DNA from: Castellaniella defragrans_A
GTDB lineage: Bacteria; Pseudomonadota; Gammaproteobacteria; Burkholderiales; Burkholderiaceae_B
Strand: one strand, 5' to 3'
Length of the DNA: 31,830 nucleotides
Assembly (NCBI RefSeq): GCF_040394755.1
Contig: NZ_JBEBRQ010000032.1
Numbering within the stretch: the first letter of the stretch is position 1; each line of letters begins with the position of its first letter. Below are positions 8,677-16,144 of this stretch, piece by piece. The notes under the pieces were generated by a model that saw only the letters and a list, made by a program, of their open reading frames with translations, was not told the DNA's origin and did no database searches. The position numbers and the translations under genes were made by a program.

Positions 8677-8719
8677 GGGGCCGCAAGCCGCAGGCGCGGC
8701 GCGCGGCCCCTCTATTTTT
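8677..8719 (+). terminator. intrinsic terminator of the autotransporter gene
   Basis: GGGGCCGC (8677-8684) pairs with GCGGCCCC (8703-8710) as an 8-bp GC-only stem, followed by TCTATTTTT. It lies 23 bp after the autotransporter stop and abuts the stop codon (8712) of the convergent minus-strand gene. Confidence 0.85.
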
Positions 8720-9026
8720 CCTTCCAGCGGGTCCAGCAGCGTTTGATGTTCGCCCAGATGAAGCCATGACTGTGGTGCTCGTAGGCCATTTGCAGCTCGC
8801 GGATTGAATCCTCCTGGCCTATGACGGTCAGGCCGGTGTAGGTTTCTACTTCAATCTCTAGGGTTCCCTTTGGGCCGCGATGAGTCGATTGCGAAAGCTC
8901 TACTGATCCCCCAACGCCCCAGCTGTGGGCGGTTCTGACGTAGCCGAGACTGCGCAAAGCGTTGCCAAGCCGTTTGAATGCCGGCCCGTCGAGTTCGGTG
9001 GTAACGGTCCAGGAGGTTTCGGCCAT
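8712..9026 (-). CDS. hypothetical protein, 104 aa, second gene of a two-gene unit
   Basis: Not recognised. The product starts MAETSWTVTTELDGPAFKRL and ends in a basic, aromatic tail (KRCWTRWKEK). It is small, soluble and mixed alpha/beta in character, with no signal peptide or membrane segment. The start at 9026 is chosen because TGAGG lies 5 nt upstream; an alternative ATG at 9044 would overlap the preceding gene's stop (9034-9036). The 7-bp gap to the upstream gene implies translational coupling. It converges on the autotransporter gene across a shared terminator. Confidence 0.7.
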   Translation of the reverse strand: MAETSWTVTTELDGPAFKRLGNALRSLGYVRTAHSWGVGGSVELSQSTHRGPKGTLEIEVETYTGLTVIGQEDSIRELQMAYEHHSHGFIWANIKRCWTRWKEK

Positions 9027-9033
9027 GCGCGCC

Positions 9034-9504
9034 TCAATCCTCATCCATGCACCAGACACAGCCAGTGCCATGATCGGATATCACGATGACGCCTGTGTCG
9101 AATGTGGCGGATGTGGCGTCGGACCAAGACGTGGAGGTTACCCCATCGCGTGGAAATTTCGGCTGCCCCCAGTCGCCGTTTGTGAAAAAGCGGGCGGACG
9201 CATTGAGAAATTCAGCAACGAAACTGGCCGCAAGATTCCTGGCCTCGGCCAATGGCATGATCTCGACGCTGTATGCCAGGCCTTTGTTGAACGCGCGCGT
9301 CAAAACCATGACGGCCTCGATCTCATCGATCTCGTCGTAGCACTCTGGCGAGTCCGACAGGCCGAATTTTGCCGCGGCCTCGGCCGCGGATGTGGCCACG
9401 CAAGGCAGAAAGCCCGCGATCACGCCTGCGACGTGGGCGTCGCCCGTGTCTACTTTTTGTTTGATGCGTGCGGTGATATCCTCGATGCGCCCAGTGACGT
9501 CCAT
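9034..9504 (-). CDS. hypothetical protein, 156 aa, first gene of a two-gene unit
   Basis: Not confidently recognised. A soluble acidic protein: N-terminal helices (MDVTGRIEDITARIKQK), a Glu/Asp-rich middle (YDEIDEIEAV), then NASARFFTNGDWG and a C-terminal strand-rich part with TFDTGVIVIS that ends GCVWCMDED. GGGAGG lies 9 nt before the ATG. The layout, a small cytosolic protein paired with another orphan small protein, is reminiscent of immunity-type genes of polymorphic toxin systems, but no toxin gene is present here and that is a guess. It is transcribed away from tonB. Confidence 0.72.
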   Translation of the reverse strand: MDVTGRIEDITARIKQKVDTGDAHVAGVIAGFLPCVATSAAEAAAKFGLSDSPECYDEIDEIEAVMVLTRAFNKGLAYSVEIMPLAEARNLAASFVAEFLNASARFFTNGDWGQPKFPRDGVTSTSWSDATSATFDTGVIVISDHGTGCVWCMDED

Positions 9505-9653
9505 CGCAGCCTGCCTCCCGAGTCAAGCCGTGCCGTGTGGCGGCGTTGGCTTGAATGAATTTTTTTTGATTCTAGCAGGCTGTTGAATGGCGGGTGGGAA
9601 GCGCCGGTCACAATGCCTGAGTCCTTCGCGCCGCCCAAGAGACGGTACGCCAT

Positions 9654-9695
9654 TTGACGCCGATCAATCGAGGGAGGGTGTCGCCGCTATATAGT
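9654..9695 (+). promoter_or_regulatory. FNR-type class II promoter upstream of tonB
   Basis: TTGAC-GCCG-ATCAA (9654-9667) differs from the FNR consensus TTGAT-N4-ATCAA at one base. The hexamer TATAGT (9690-9695, 5 of 6 to TATAAT) begins 29.5 bp after the centre of the palindrome. That places the box at about -41.5 from a start near 9702, the class II activation geometry, and is the same spacing seen at hemN and ubiU. The transcript would run towards tonB. Confidence 0.55.
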
Positions 9696-9785
9696 TTGGT
9701 ACGCAGCAATGTCCAGGGACGATCGCAGGGTGCCACACGGCGCATCAATTCGACGTGTAGTGACATCATGAGTCGCGCCTGATTA

Positions 9786-9815
9786 ATTGAGAATAGTTCG
9801 CATTCCTGGTAGAAT
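9786..9815 (+). promoter_or_regulatory. tonB promoter overlapped by a Fur box
   Basis: TTGAGA (-35, 9787-9792) is 17 bp from TAGAAT (-10, 9810-9815), predicting a start near 9822. A Fur-box-like sequence, ATTGAGAATAGTTCGCATT (9786-9804), covers the -35 and most of the spacer. Iron-loaded Fur bound here would block polymerase, matching the well-known iron repression of tonB-exbBD. Confidence 0.75.
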
Positions 9816-9827
9816 CACCAGGTTTTT
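9805..9827 (+). terminator. terminator-like hairpin overlapping the tonB -10
   Basis: CCTGGT (9805-9810) and ACCAGG (9817-9822) form a 6-bp stem with loop AGAATC, followed by TTTTT. It could end a transcript arriving from the FNR-type promoter at 9654-9695. The same bases contain the tonB -10 element, so the hairpin reading is tentative. Confidence 0.4.
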
Positions 9828-9862
9828 GTGGGGGAATACTCCTCTCTCCGTCTCATACCCGC

Positions 9863-10672
9863 ATGTCCATCGGTTCGACTCCCCGTTATCCGCTTCAGAA
9901 GCTGGCTGCTGCGTTCGTTGCAATCGGCTTGCACGCGGCCGTGCTGGCCATCGCCCTATCCACGACAGTGGATCCGGTGGCTCCGGGCGTGGAGGATGCG
10001 TTCGATGTGCAGTTCGTCGAACTTGGGCCGGCCATCGAGCCAGTGGCCGAGCCGTCCGCGCCGGAGCCGGTCGTCGAACCAGTCGTCGAGCCGGAACCCG
10101 AGCCGGAGGTCGAACCCGAGCCCGAGCCTGAGCCTGATCCGGTGATCGAGCCGGAACCCGAGCCAGAACCGGAGCCCGAGCCGGAGGTTGAACCTGAGCC
10201 TGAGCCCGAGCCGGAACCCGAGGCGATTGTCGAGCCGCCCAAGCCGGAGCCCCCGCCAAAGCCAAAGCCAAAGCCCAAACCCGTGGCGCGCAAGCCGGCG
10301 CCTACGCCCGCGCCCGCTGTGGCCGCCACTCCCGGCCCCAGCGTGCCTGCTGCCGCGGCGCCCGGCGAACGTACGGCGGTGGATCCAGATCGGCCGCGTG
10401 TCATCGGGCGGGTCGATTATCTGGGCCGGCGCCCAAGCCCCGTCTATCCGCGCCTGTCCGAGCGTCGCGGCGAACAGGGCCGCGTGGTGTTGCGTGTGCT
10501 GATCAATCCCCAGGGCGGCGTGGCCAACGTCACGGTGCATCGTTCGTCGGGTTACCCGCGCCTGGACCAGGCGGCGGTCGATGCCATGCGGATGGCGCGC
10601 TTTCGCCCGTATACCGAGAACGGGATCGCCTACAAGGCGCTCGTTGATATTCCCTTCGATTTCGTTTTATAG
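9863..10672 (+). CDS. tonB: energy transducer TonB
   Basis: A 269-residue TonB that couples inner-membrane proton motive force to outer-membrane receptors for iron-siderophore, haem or cobalamin uptake. One N-terminal membrane helix (about 13-33) carries His24, likely equivalent to the essential TonB transmembrane histidine. A Glu-Pro-rich rod (59-125) and a Pro-Lys segment (126-146) span the periplasm. The TonB C-terminal domain (about 185-269) has the conserved SSGYPRLDQAAVDAM stretch. No good Shine-Dalgarno lies close to the ATG; a GGGGGAA is about 27 nt upstream. It leads the operon, with exbB starting 11 bp after the stop codon. Confidence 0.96.
   Translation: MSIGSTPRYPLQKLAAAFVAIGLHAAVLAIALSTTVDPVAPGVEDAFDVQFVELGPAIEPVAEPSAPEPVVEPVVEPEPEPEVEPEPEPEPDPVIEPEPEPEPEPEPEVEPEPEPEPEPEAIVEPPKPEPPPKPKPKPKPVARKPAPTPAPAVAATPGPSVPAAAAPGERTAVDPDRPRVIGRVDYLGRRPSPVYPRLSERRGEQGRVVLRVLINPQGGVANVTVHRSSGYPRLDQAAVDAMRMARFRPYTENGIAYKALVDIPFDFVL
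10055..10270 (+). repeat. low-complexity Glu-Pro / Pro-Lys coding repeat in tonB
   Basis: Tandem GAGCC(G/T/C) and GAACCC hexamers encode (Glu-Pro)n, followed by AAGCCA-type Pro-Lys codons. The antisense strand shows a spurious Gly-Ser-rich open frame. The tract is a plausible site for slippage-driven length variation. Confidence 0.85.
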
Positions 10673-10683
10673 GACACATCGCC

Positions 10684-11634
10684 ATGCTCGAGTTCATGAG
10701 TGACGCCTTGCATATTCTGGCGCAGGTGACGGGACCCGATGGCGCGGCAGCGGCGGCGAGCGTCGCGCAGCCGCTGGTCGATTCCGCCGCGCCGCTGGCG
10801 GATACCGCCGCCTCTTTGGTCAATGACGCGGCCCCCTTGGCTGGCGCAGCCGCACCGGTGCCGCTGCCGCCGATGATGCCGGATGACCTGGGGACGGGCG
10901 GCATGGGCATCATGCATTTTGTGGCGCAAAGCGATGCCGTGGGCCAGTCGCTGTTCGTCTTCCTGCTCTTGATGTCGCTGGCGAGCTGGTATCTGATCCT
11001 TTCGAAATCCTTCACCCAACTGCGGATCCGCCGCCGTTCGGCCAAGTTCCTGGCAGAGTTCTGGGCGGCGAGTTCGCTCGAGCAGGTCGAAAACGAGATT
11101 GCCACGCATGGCGCCGAGGAGCCCTTCGCCCATCTCGCCAGCCATGCCATCCATGCCCGCAAGCATCATGCAAAATACGGTGCGATGAAGCTCGAGGAAA
11201 GCGGTTCGACGGCGGCTTTCATCACCCGCACGATCCGCAAGGTCATCGACGAGGAAACCGCGCGTCTGGAAAATGGCCTGACGATGCTCGCCTCGGTCGG
11301 ATCGACGGCGCCGTTCGTGGGCTTGTTCGGCACGGTATGGGGCGTGTATCACGCATTGCTGAGCATCAGCATGTCCGATGGCGTGACCATCAACCGGATT
11401 GCCGGTCCGGTGGGTGAGGCCCTGGTGATGACCGGTCTGGGGCTCGCCGTGGCGATTCCGGCGGTGCTGGCCTACAACGCCTTCGTGCGCGCCAATCGTG
11501 TGTATCTGGCCAATCTGGATGCATTCGCGCACGATCTGTTCACCTTCCTGTCCACCGGGCAGCAGGTGACCGAAAGCGGCCATGACCGCGGCCGCCATAT
11601 CAATCTGGCGGCCACCACCGCGCGGGGAGCCTGA
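10684..11634 (+). CDS. exbB: TonB-system proton channel subunit ExbB
   Basis: A 316-residue MotA/TolQ/ExbB-family protein. It has an Ala/Pro-rich N-terminal extension of about 80 residues, then TM1 (about 90-108), a cytoplasmic loop, TM2 (about 200-227, with GLFGTVWGVYHAL) and TM3 (about 243-266, GPVGEALVMTGLGLAVAIPA, with channel-lining Glu245). ExbB pentamers with ExbD form the proton channel that drives TonB. An AGGA is 8 nt before the ATG. At 316 residues it is longer than E. coli ExbB (244), mainly through the N-terminal extension. Confidence 0.95.
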   Translation: MLEFMSDALHILAQVTGPDGAAAAASVAQPLVDSAAPLADTAASLVNDAAPLAGAAAPVPLPPMMPDDLGTGGMGIMHFVAQSDAVGQSLFVFLLLMSLASWYLILSKSFTQLRIRRRSAKFLAEFWAASSLEQVENEIATHGAEEPFAHLASHAIHARKHHAKYGAMKLEESGSTAAFITRTIRKVIDEETARLENGLTMLASVGSTAPFVGLFGTVWGVYHALLSISMSDGVTINRIAGPVGEALVMTGLGLAVAIPAVLAYNAFVRANRVYLANLDAFAHDLFTFLSTGQQVTESGHDRGRHINLAATTARGA

Positions 11635-11635
11635 G

Positions 11636-12112
11636 ATGGCGTTCGGCAGCTTCGATTCCAAGGGGCCGTCGAGCACCATGTCGGAAATCAATATGGTGCC
11701 CCTCATCGACGTGATGCTGGTGCTGCTGGTGATCTTCATCATCACGGCGCCGCTATTGAGCCATTCCATCCGGATCGATGTGCCTCAGGTCAGTGCGCAG
11801 CCCGTGGAGCAGGAACCGCTGGTGGTGGACCTGGCCATCGATCCGCAGGGCGCCATATTCTGGAACGAGCAGCCGGTGGTGATGGCGGATCTGGCGGGAC
11901 GCTTCGCCCAGGAGGCGGCGCGCGAAACACAGCCGCAGGTGCGCATCCGGGCCGATCTCGATACACGCTATGCGGTATTGGCCGAGATCATGGGGGCGGC
12001 GCGCAAGGCGGGGATCAAGCGCCTGGGGTTCATCACCCGGCCCGGCGAACCGGCGCCGGCCGCCGGTATGCCCGAGGGGACGCAGCCGCCCGCTGAGGCG
12101 GCGGTGCATTGA
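11636..12112 (+). CDS. exbD: TonB-system subunit ExbD
   Basis: A 158-residue ExbD/TolR-family protein with a short cytoplasmic N-terminus, one membrane helix (about 21-43, NMVPLIDVMLVLLVIFIITA) containing the protonatable Asp25, and a periplasmic domain, ending in a Pro/Ala-rich tail. The ATG is one base after the exbB stop with GGGGAG about 6 nt upstream, so translation is coupled. It completes tonB-exbB-exbD. Confidence 0.95.
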   Translation: MAFGSFDSKGPSSTMSEINMVPLIDVMLVLLVIFIITAPLLSHSIRIDVPQVSAQPVEQEPLVVDLAIDPQGAIFWNEQPVVMADLAGRFAQEAARETQPQVRIRADLDTRYAVLAEIMGAARKAGIKRLGFITRPGEPAPAAGMPEGTQPPAEAAVH

Positions 12113-12263
12113 CTACGCGTCGATGAACGCCCCCCTGAATGGCGGCGGGGAAGCGCTGGCCAAAGGGCCGGGGTTCTTTACCTGCCGGGTTCTCTTGCTT
12201 TTCAGGAAAACGTCAGATATGTAATCCGGCGGGCGGTCGCTGCGCGGGTTTCAGGCTTCAGGC

Positions 12264-12269
12264 TAGAAT
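12264..12269 (+). promoter_or_regulatory. possible -10 element giving a leaderless regulator mRNA
   Basis: TAGAAT ends six bases before the ATG of the response regulator, so a start 7 nt downstream would fall on the A of the ATG. No clear -35 is seen 16-18 bp upstream and no Shine-Dalgarno precedes the ATG, both of which fit a leaderless transcript. Confidence 0.35.
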
Positions 12270-12275
12270 CATGGC

Positions 12276-12950
12276 ATGCGAGTTCTAGTGATCGAAGACG
12301 ATGCGACCCTGGGTCATGCCCTGCGTGAGTTTCTGGGTGATCAGGGTTATGCGGTGGATTGGCTCAAGGACGGCGACCATGTCGAGGGCGCCGTCGCGGG
12401 CCAGGCCTATGATTTGTTGCTGTTGGACTTGAATCTGCCGGGGATCTCGGGACTCGAGGTCCTCAAACGTCTGAGGGCCGCGGGCAATCAGGTGCCGGTG
12501 TTGATCCTGACGGCGCGCGACGAGCTCGAGGATCGGGTCGCCGGACTCGATGCCGGCGCCGACGACTACGTGACCAAGCCCTTCGAATTGCCCGAGCTCG
12601 CCGCGCGCGTGCGCGCTTTCGCCCGCCGACGCGTGGGCACAGCAAGCACGTTGCTCGAATGCGGGCCGTTGTCCTTCGATACGGTGGACCGCCAGGTCCG
12701 GGTCGATGGCACCCGCCTGTCCCTCTCGGTGCGCGAGCTTTCGGTACTCGAGATGCTCATGGCCCGCCCAGGCCGGGTCGTGACCAAGCAGCAGATCGTC
12801 AACTCCCTGTCCGCGTGGGATGCCGACTTCAGCGAGAATGCGGTCGAGGTCTACATCTACCGTCTGCGCAAGCGTCTCGAAGGCACTGGCGCGGGCATCC
12901 AGACTGTGCGCGGATTCGGTTATCTGCTCGATACCGATCGTGTCCAATAG
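12276..12950 (+). CDS. OmpR/PhoB-family response regulator
   Basis: A 224-residue two-component regulator. The receiver domain (about 1-115) has the acidic triad Glu7-Asp8-Asp9, phosphoacceptor Asp51 in LLLLDLNLP, Thr79 and Lys101 in VTKPFELPEL. The C-terminal winged-helix DNA-binding domain (about 128-220) has LSLSVRELSVLEMLM and ENAVEVYIYRLRKRLE...IQTVRGFGYLL. It belongs to the QseB/TctD-like group. It overlaps the sensor kinase gene by 11 bp and is followed by kup. Target genes are not evident from the sequence. Confidence 0.94.
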   Translation: MRVLVIEDDATLGHALREFLGDQGYAVDWLKDGDHVEGAVAGQAYDLLLLDLNLPGISGLEVLKRLRAAGNQVPVLILTARDELEDRVAGLDAGADDYVTKPFELPELAARVRAFARRRVGTASTLLECGPLSFDTVDRQVRVDGTRLSLSVRELSVLEMLMARPGRVVTKQQIVNSLSAWDADFSENAVEVYIYRLRKRLEGTGAGIQTVRGFGYLLDTDRVQ

Positions 12951-14115
12951 CACAAACGCTGCCGGGGAGCCCCCGGAGCATCGGCCGGACGCGGCCGCCG
13001 CGCGGCCCGGGGGCTTGCTCAACCGATTGATGCCCAGGGGTTCGCTTGCGCGGCATCTGGTCCAGCGCCTGCTGCCGGCGCTGATGATTCTGGTGCTCAT
13101 CGATCTGGTGGCGACCTGGTTCATGACGCGCGGTATCGCGGCGAATGCCTGGCTGCTGCGCGATCTGTTCTGGACCATGGTTTTCAGCCAGGTCTTTCTG
13201 GTGATCCTGTTCGCCTGGGTCCTGATTTCGGGCATCCGTTCCGAGCTCGCATCCATCAACCGTCTTTCCAACGAAATCCGCCAGCGCTCGGTCGATGATT
13301 TGCAGCCGTTGGACCAGACCGGCCTGCCGACCGAGATCGCCCCTCTGGTGATCCGCTTCAATGGCCTGTTGCAGGGCCTGGATGATGCCATGCAGGCGCA
13401 GCGCCGCTTCATCGGCCACGCGGCGCATCAGTTGCGCACGCCCCTGGCCGGGTTGAAGCTCGAATCCGAGCTGATGCTTGCCCGCGACTTGCCCGAGGAT
13501 GTGCGCACCCGGGCCGAGAGGATCAAGCAGGTCAGCGATCGCATGATCCGCCTGGGTGAACAGCTCTTGATCCTGGCGCGCGCGGACCGTTCGGCGCGGC
13601 CAAGGGATTGTTTCATGCGTCTGGACCTGTGCGAATGGATGCGCCAGGCGGGTGCCGAATGGTTGGGCGCTGCCCGCAGCCGGCAGCTCGATCTGCAACT
13701 GGTGGCGCCCGATGGGCCGGTCTGGGTCGACGGTGATCCCTTGTTGCTGGGTGAGCTGCTGGGCAATCTGATCGATAATGCGCTGCGGTACGGCAAGGGT
13801 GCGACGCGAGTGACGCTGCGCATTGCCGCGAACCCGCCGTCGTTCGCGGTCGAGGATGATGGTGCCGGGATTGATGCCGGGGATGTCGAGCGCGTGTTCG
13901 AGGCCTTTTATCGTTCCGCCAGCGCATCGGCGGAGGGTTCCGGTCTGGGCCTGGCCATTGTGCGCGAGATCGCGGGGGCGCATGGCGCCTGGTGGAAACT
14001 GACCAGCCGCCCCGACTTTCCCGGCACCCGGGTGACGATCGTTTTTCCGGGGCCGCGGCGGGGAGCACGCCTGACGCGGGCGGAACTGGCCGAAGGCACA
14101 GAATATGCGCAATGA
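12940..14115 (+). CDS. sensor histidine kinase with minimal periplasmic loop
   Basis: About 391 residues if it starts at the GTG at 12940, 11 bp inside the regulator gene; an alternative ATG is at 13030. Two membrane helices (about 42-62 and 77-97) are separated by only about 14 residues, so there is practically no extracytoplasmic sensor. Then come a HAMP-like segment (about 98-150), HisKA with phosphoacceptor His163 in HAAHQLRTPL, and HATPase with N-box NLIDNAL (Asn280), G1 EDDGAGID and G2 EGSGLGLAI. The kinase resembles the TctE/QseC group but lacks its usual N-terminal domain. It overlaps kup by 11 bp. Confidence 0.92.
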   Translation: MSNSTNAAGEPPEHRPDAAAARPGGLLNRLMPRGSLARHLVQRLLPALMILVLIDLVATWFMTRGIAANAWLLRDLFWTMVFSQVFLVILFAWVLISGIRSELASINRLSNEIRQRSVDDLQPLDQTGLPTEIAPLVIRFNGLLQGLDDAMQAQRRFIGHAAHQLRTPLAGLKLESELMLARDLPEDVRTRAERIKQVSDRMIRLGEQLLILARADRSARPRDCFMRLDLCEWMRQAGAEWLGAARSRQLDLQLVAPDGPVWVDGDPLLLGELLGNLIDNALRYGKGATRVTLRIAANPPSFAVEDDGAGIDAGDVERVFEAFYRSASASAEGSGLGLAIVREIAGAHGAWWKLTSRPDFPGTRVTIVFPGPRRGARLTRAELAEGTEYAQ

Positions 14116-15991
14116 TTCCGAGATGCGGGCGTCCTCGCCCAGGGCCGCGCTGATGATCGGGGCGCTGGGGGTGGTGTACGGGGACATCGGCACGAGCCCG
14201 CTCTACACCATGAAGGTTGCGCTTTCCGGCGCGGGACAGCCCGATGCCGGGCATATCCTCGGTGTGCTGTCTATGCTGTTCTGGATGCTCGTCGTCGTGG
14301 TTTCGCTCAAATATGTGATCTGCATCCTGTTGGCCGACAATCGGGGCGAGGGCGGCACGCTGGCGCTGATGGAGCTGGCCGTGCGCGGGCGCTCCGCGCG
14401 GACGCGCTGGCGCCTGATCATCCTGGGGTTGATCGGCGCCAGTCTGTTCTATGGCGACAGCATGATCACGCCGGCGATCTCGGTGCTGTCGGCAGTCGAG
14501 GGCATTGGCGTGGTTTCGCATACTCTTGACTCGTGGGTCGTGCCGATTTCGGTGCTCGTGCTGGTTGCTCTCTTTATGGTCCAGGCGCGCGGTACCGGTG
14601 CGGTGGGCCGGCTGTTCGGTCCGGTCATGCTGCTGTGGTTCCTGGTGCTGGGGGTGCTCGGGGCTTGGCGCATCCTGCAAGTGCCCCATGTCCTGGAAGC
14701 CGTCAATCCCTTGTGGGCCTTGCGGCTCATCGGTGATGCGCCCTGGGAAACCTTCGTCGCCCTCGGCTCCTTGGTGCTGGCGTTGACCGGCGCCGAGGCG
14801 CTGTACGCCGACATGGGCCATTTCGGGCGGCCGGCCATCCGGCGGGCCTGGTTCTGGCTGGTCCAGCCAGGGCTGGTGCTCTGTTATTTCGGGCAAGGGG
14901 CGCTGCTGCTGAGCGATCCCGGCGCGATTCGCAACCCTTTTTTCCTGCTTGCGCCGGGCTGGGGGCTGGTGCCCCTGGTGTGCCTGGCGACGGTCGCGAC
15001 GGTGATCGCCTCGCAGTCGGTGATCTCGGGCGCATTCTCGGTGACTCGCCAGGCGGTGCAGCTGGGTTACTGGCCCCGCATGGTGATCCAGCATACTTCC
15101 GCGCGCGAGGAGGGCCAGATCTACCTGCCGCGCGTCAATGGATTGCTGATGATCGCCGTCCTGATCCTGGTTCTCGCCTTCGGATCTTCTGATCGCCTGG
15201 CCCATGCTTATGGGTTTGCCGTCACCGGCACCATGCTGATGACCTCCGTGCTGGCCTTCGCCGTCCTGCCTCGGGGAACGCGAGGTATGCGCCGCCTGGC
15301 CTGGCTCGTTCTGATCGGCGTGTTCCTGTTGATCGACGTCCTGCTGTTTTCATCGAACACGCTCAAGATTTTCGATGGTGGCTGGCTGCCCCTGTTCGTG
15401 GGGCTTGTGCTGCTCACCCTGATGTTCACCTGGAAGCGGGGCCGTCAGCAGATCCATGACGCGCTCGCCGGCGATCAACAGCCCCTGGCCGAGTTCATGG
15501 AGGGGCTGGAGCAATACCCGCCCACCCATGTGCCCGGCACAGCGGTGTTCATGAGTATGATTGTGGGAACGGTGCCGCCTGCGCTGTTGCACAATCTGAA
15601 GCACAACAAAGTGCTGCATGAGCAGGCCCTGTTTCTGACCATCGAGAGCGCCGGCGTGCCTTATGTCCCGTTTGACGAGCGTATCCATCTGGAACGCGTC
15701 AGCCGCAACAGTTGGCAGGCGGTTGCGCGCTGGGGATTCAAGCAAGAGCCCAACGTGCCGCAGGTCATCGAGCAGATTGCCCAGGAGGTGCCCGAACTCG
15801 AGCTCGATCCCATGCGGATCTCGTATTTTCTGTCGCGCCAGACCGTCATCGTCGTGCGCAGGCATTCATGGGTGGATTTCTGGCAGCGGCGCTTGTTTGC
15901 CTTCATGGCGCGCAATGCCAGCCGCAGCACGCGGTTCTACAAGATCCCGCCGAATCGTGTGGTCGAGATGGGGATGCAGACTGAACTCTGA
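14105..15991 (+). CDS. kup: low-affinity potassium uptake protein Kup
   Basis: A 628-residue KUP/HAK/KT-family K+/H+ symporter (E. coli Kup, 622). GVVYGDIGTSPLYT (22-35) is the family signature in TM1. About twelve membrane helices fill the first 450 residues, and a C-terminal cytoplasmic domain of about 170 residues follows. GAAGG-like GAAGG lies about 9 nt before the ATG. The ATG lies inside the kinase gene (11-bp overlap), which suggests coupling and that the two-component system may respond to K+ or membrane energy state; the latter is inference. Confidence 0.96.
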   Translation: MRNDSEMRASSPRAALMIGALGVVYGDIGTSPLYTMKVALSGAGQPDAGHILGVLSMLFWMLVVVVSLKYVICILLADNRGEGGTLALMELAVRGRSARTRWRLIILGLIGASLFYGDSMITPAISVLSAVEGIGVVSHTLDSWVVPISVLVLVALFMVQARGTGAVGRLFGPVMLLWFLVLGVLGAWRILQVPHVLEAVNPLWALRLIGDAPWETFVALGSLVLALTGAEALYADMGHFGRPAIRRAWFWLVQPGLVLCYFGQGALLLSDPGAIRNPFFLLAPGWGLVPLVCLATVATVIASQSVISGAFSVTRQAVQLGYWPRMVIQHTSAREEGQIYLPRVNGLLMIAVLILVLAFGSSDRLAHAYGFAVTGTMLMTSVLAFAVLPRGTRGMRRLAWLVLIGVFLLIDVLLFSSNTLKIFDGGWLPLFVGLVLLTLMFTWKRGRQQIHDALAGDQQPLAEFMEGLEQYPPTHVPGTAVFMSMIVGTVPPALLHNLKHNKVLHEQALFLTIESAGVPYVPFDERIHLERVSRNSWQAVARWGFKQEPNVPQVIEQIAQEVPELELDPMRISYFLSRQTVIVVRRHSWVDFWQRRLFAFMARNASRSTRFYKIPPNRVVEMGMQTEL

Positions 15992-16061
15992 TGCTGTGGC
16001 CGGTTGATCCGTCGAGTTATTGGCCACGCATCGATGTGGCAAGCCTTGCTGCTCGGGTGCG

Positions 16062-16101
16062 CCAAGTGTGGAGCAACTTGCAGGCGTTATTCCACACTTG
16101 G
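16062..16101. terminator. bidirectional terminator-like hairpin between kup and a convergent gene
   Basis: CCAAGTGTGGA (16062-16072) and TCCACACTTGG (16091-16101) are perfect 11-bp inverted repeats around an 18-nt loop. The element lies between the convergent kup (ends 15991) and the gene ending at 16145. Neither side has a pure T run; TTCATTCATTT follows on the plus strand. Confidence 0.65.
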
Positions 16102-16144
16102 TTCATTCATTTACGCAGAGATCGGGCGCGGCAATCCCTGTCGG

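Larger units (their letters stand above)
9505..9862. other. 358-bp gene-poor spacer before tonB
   Basis: It contains the ribosome binding site of the minus-strand gene at 9504, an A/T run (9559-9568), an FNR-like promoter on the plus strand (9654-9695), a Fur-box-overlapped tonB promoter (9786-9815) and a hairpin followed by five T (9805-9827). A 53-codon open frame on the minus strand (9608-9769) has no visible ribosome binding site or recognisable product. The segment TAGCAGGCTGTTGAA (9573-9587) resembles sequences I associate with insertion-sequence ends, but no transposase or partner repeat is present. Confidence 0.6.

Noticed and set aside
9570..9600. Insertion-sequence end (AGCAGGCTGTTGAA)
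   Set aside because: The sequence only resembles sequences seen near IS ends; no second terminal repeat, target duplication or transposase remnant is visible.
9608..9769. 53-codon minus-strand frame, MMSLHVELMRRV...
   Set aside because: No ribosome binding site or recognisable family, and it overlaps the FNR-type promoter; too weak to call a gene.
5391..9780. Genomic island inserted at tRNA-Leu
   Set aside because: No integrase and no direct repeat of the tRNA 3' end could be found at the far side; the tRNA keeps its own terminator.
9895..10404. Gly-Ser repeat protein on the minus strand
   Set aside because: It is the antisense reading of the Glu-Pro repeat of tonB.
13613..15205. 530-codon open frame on the minus strand
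   Set aside because: It is antisense to the kinase and kup; Arg/Pro/His-rich composition marks it as a shadow frame.
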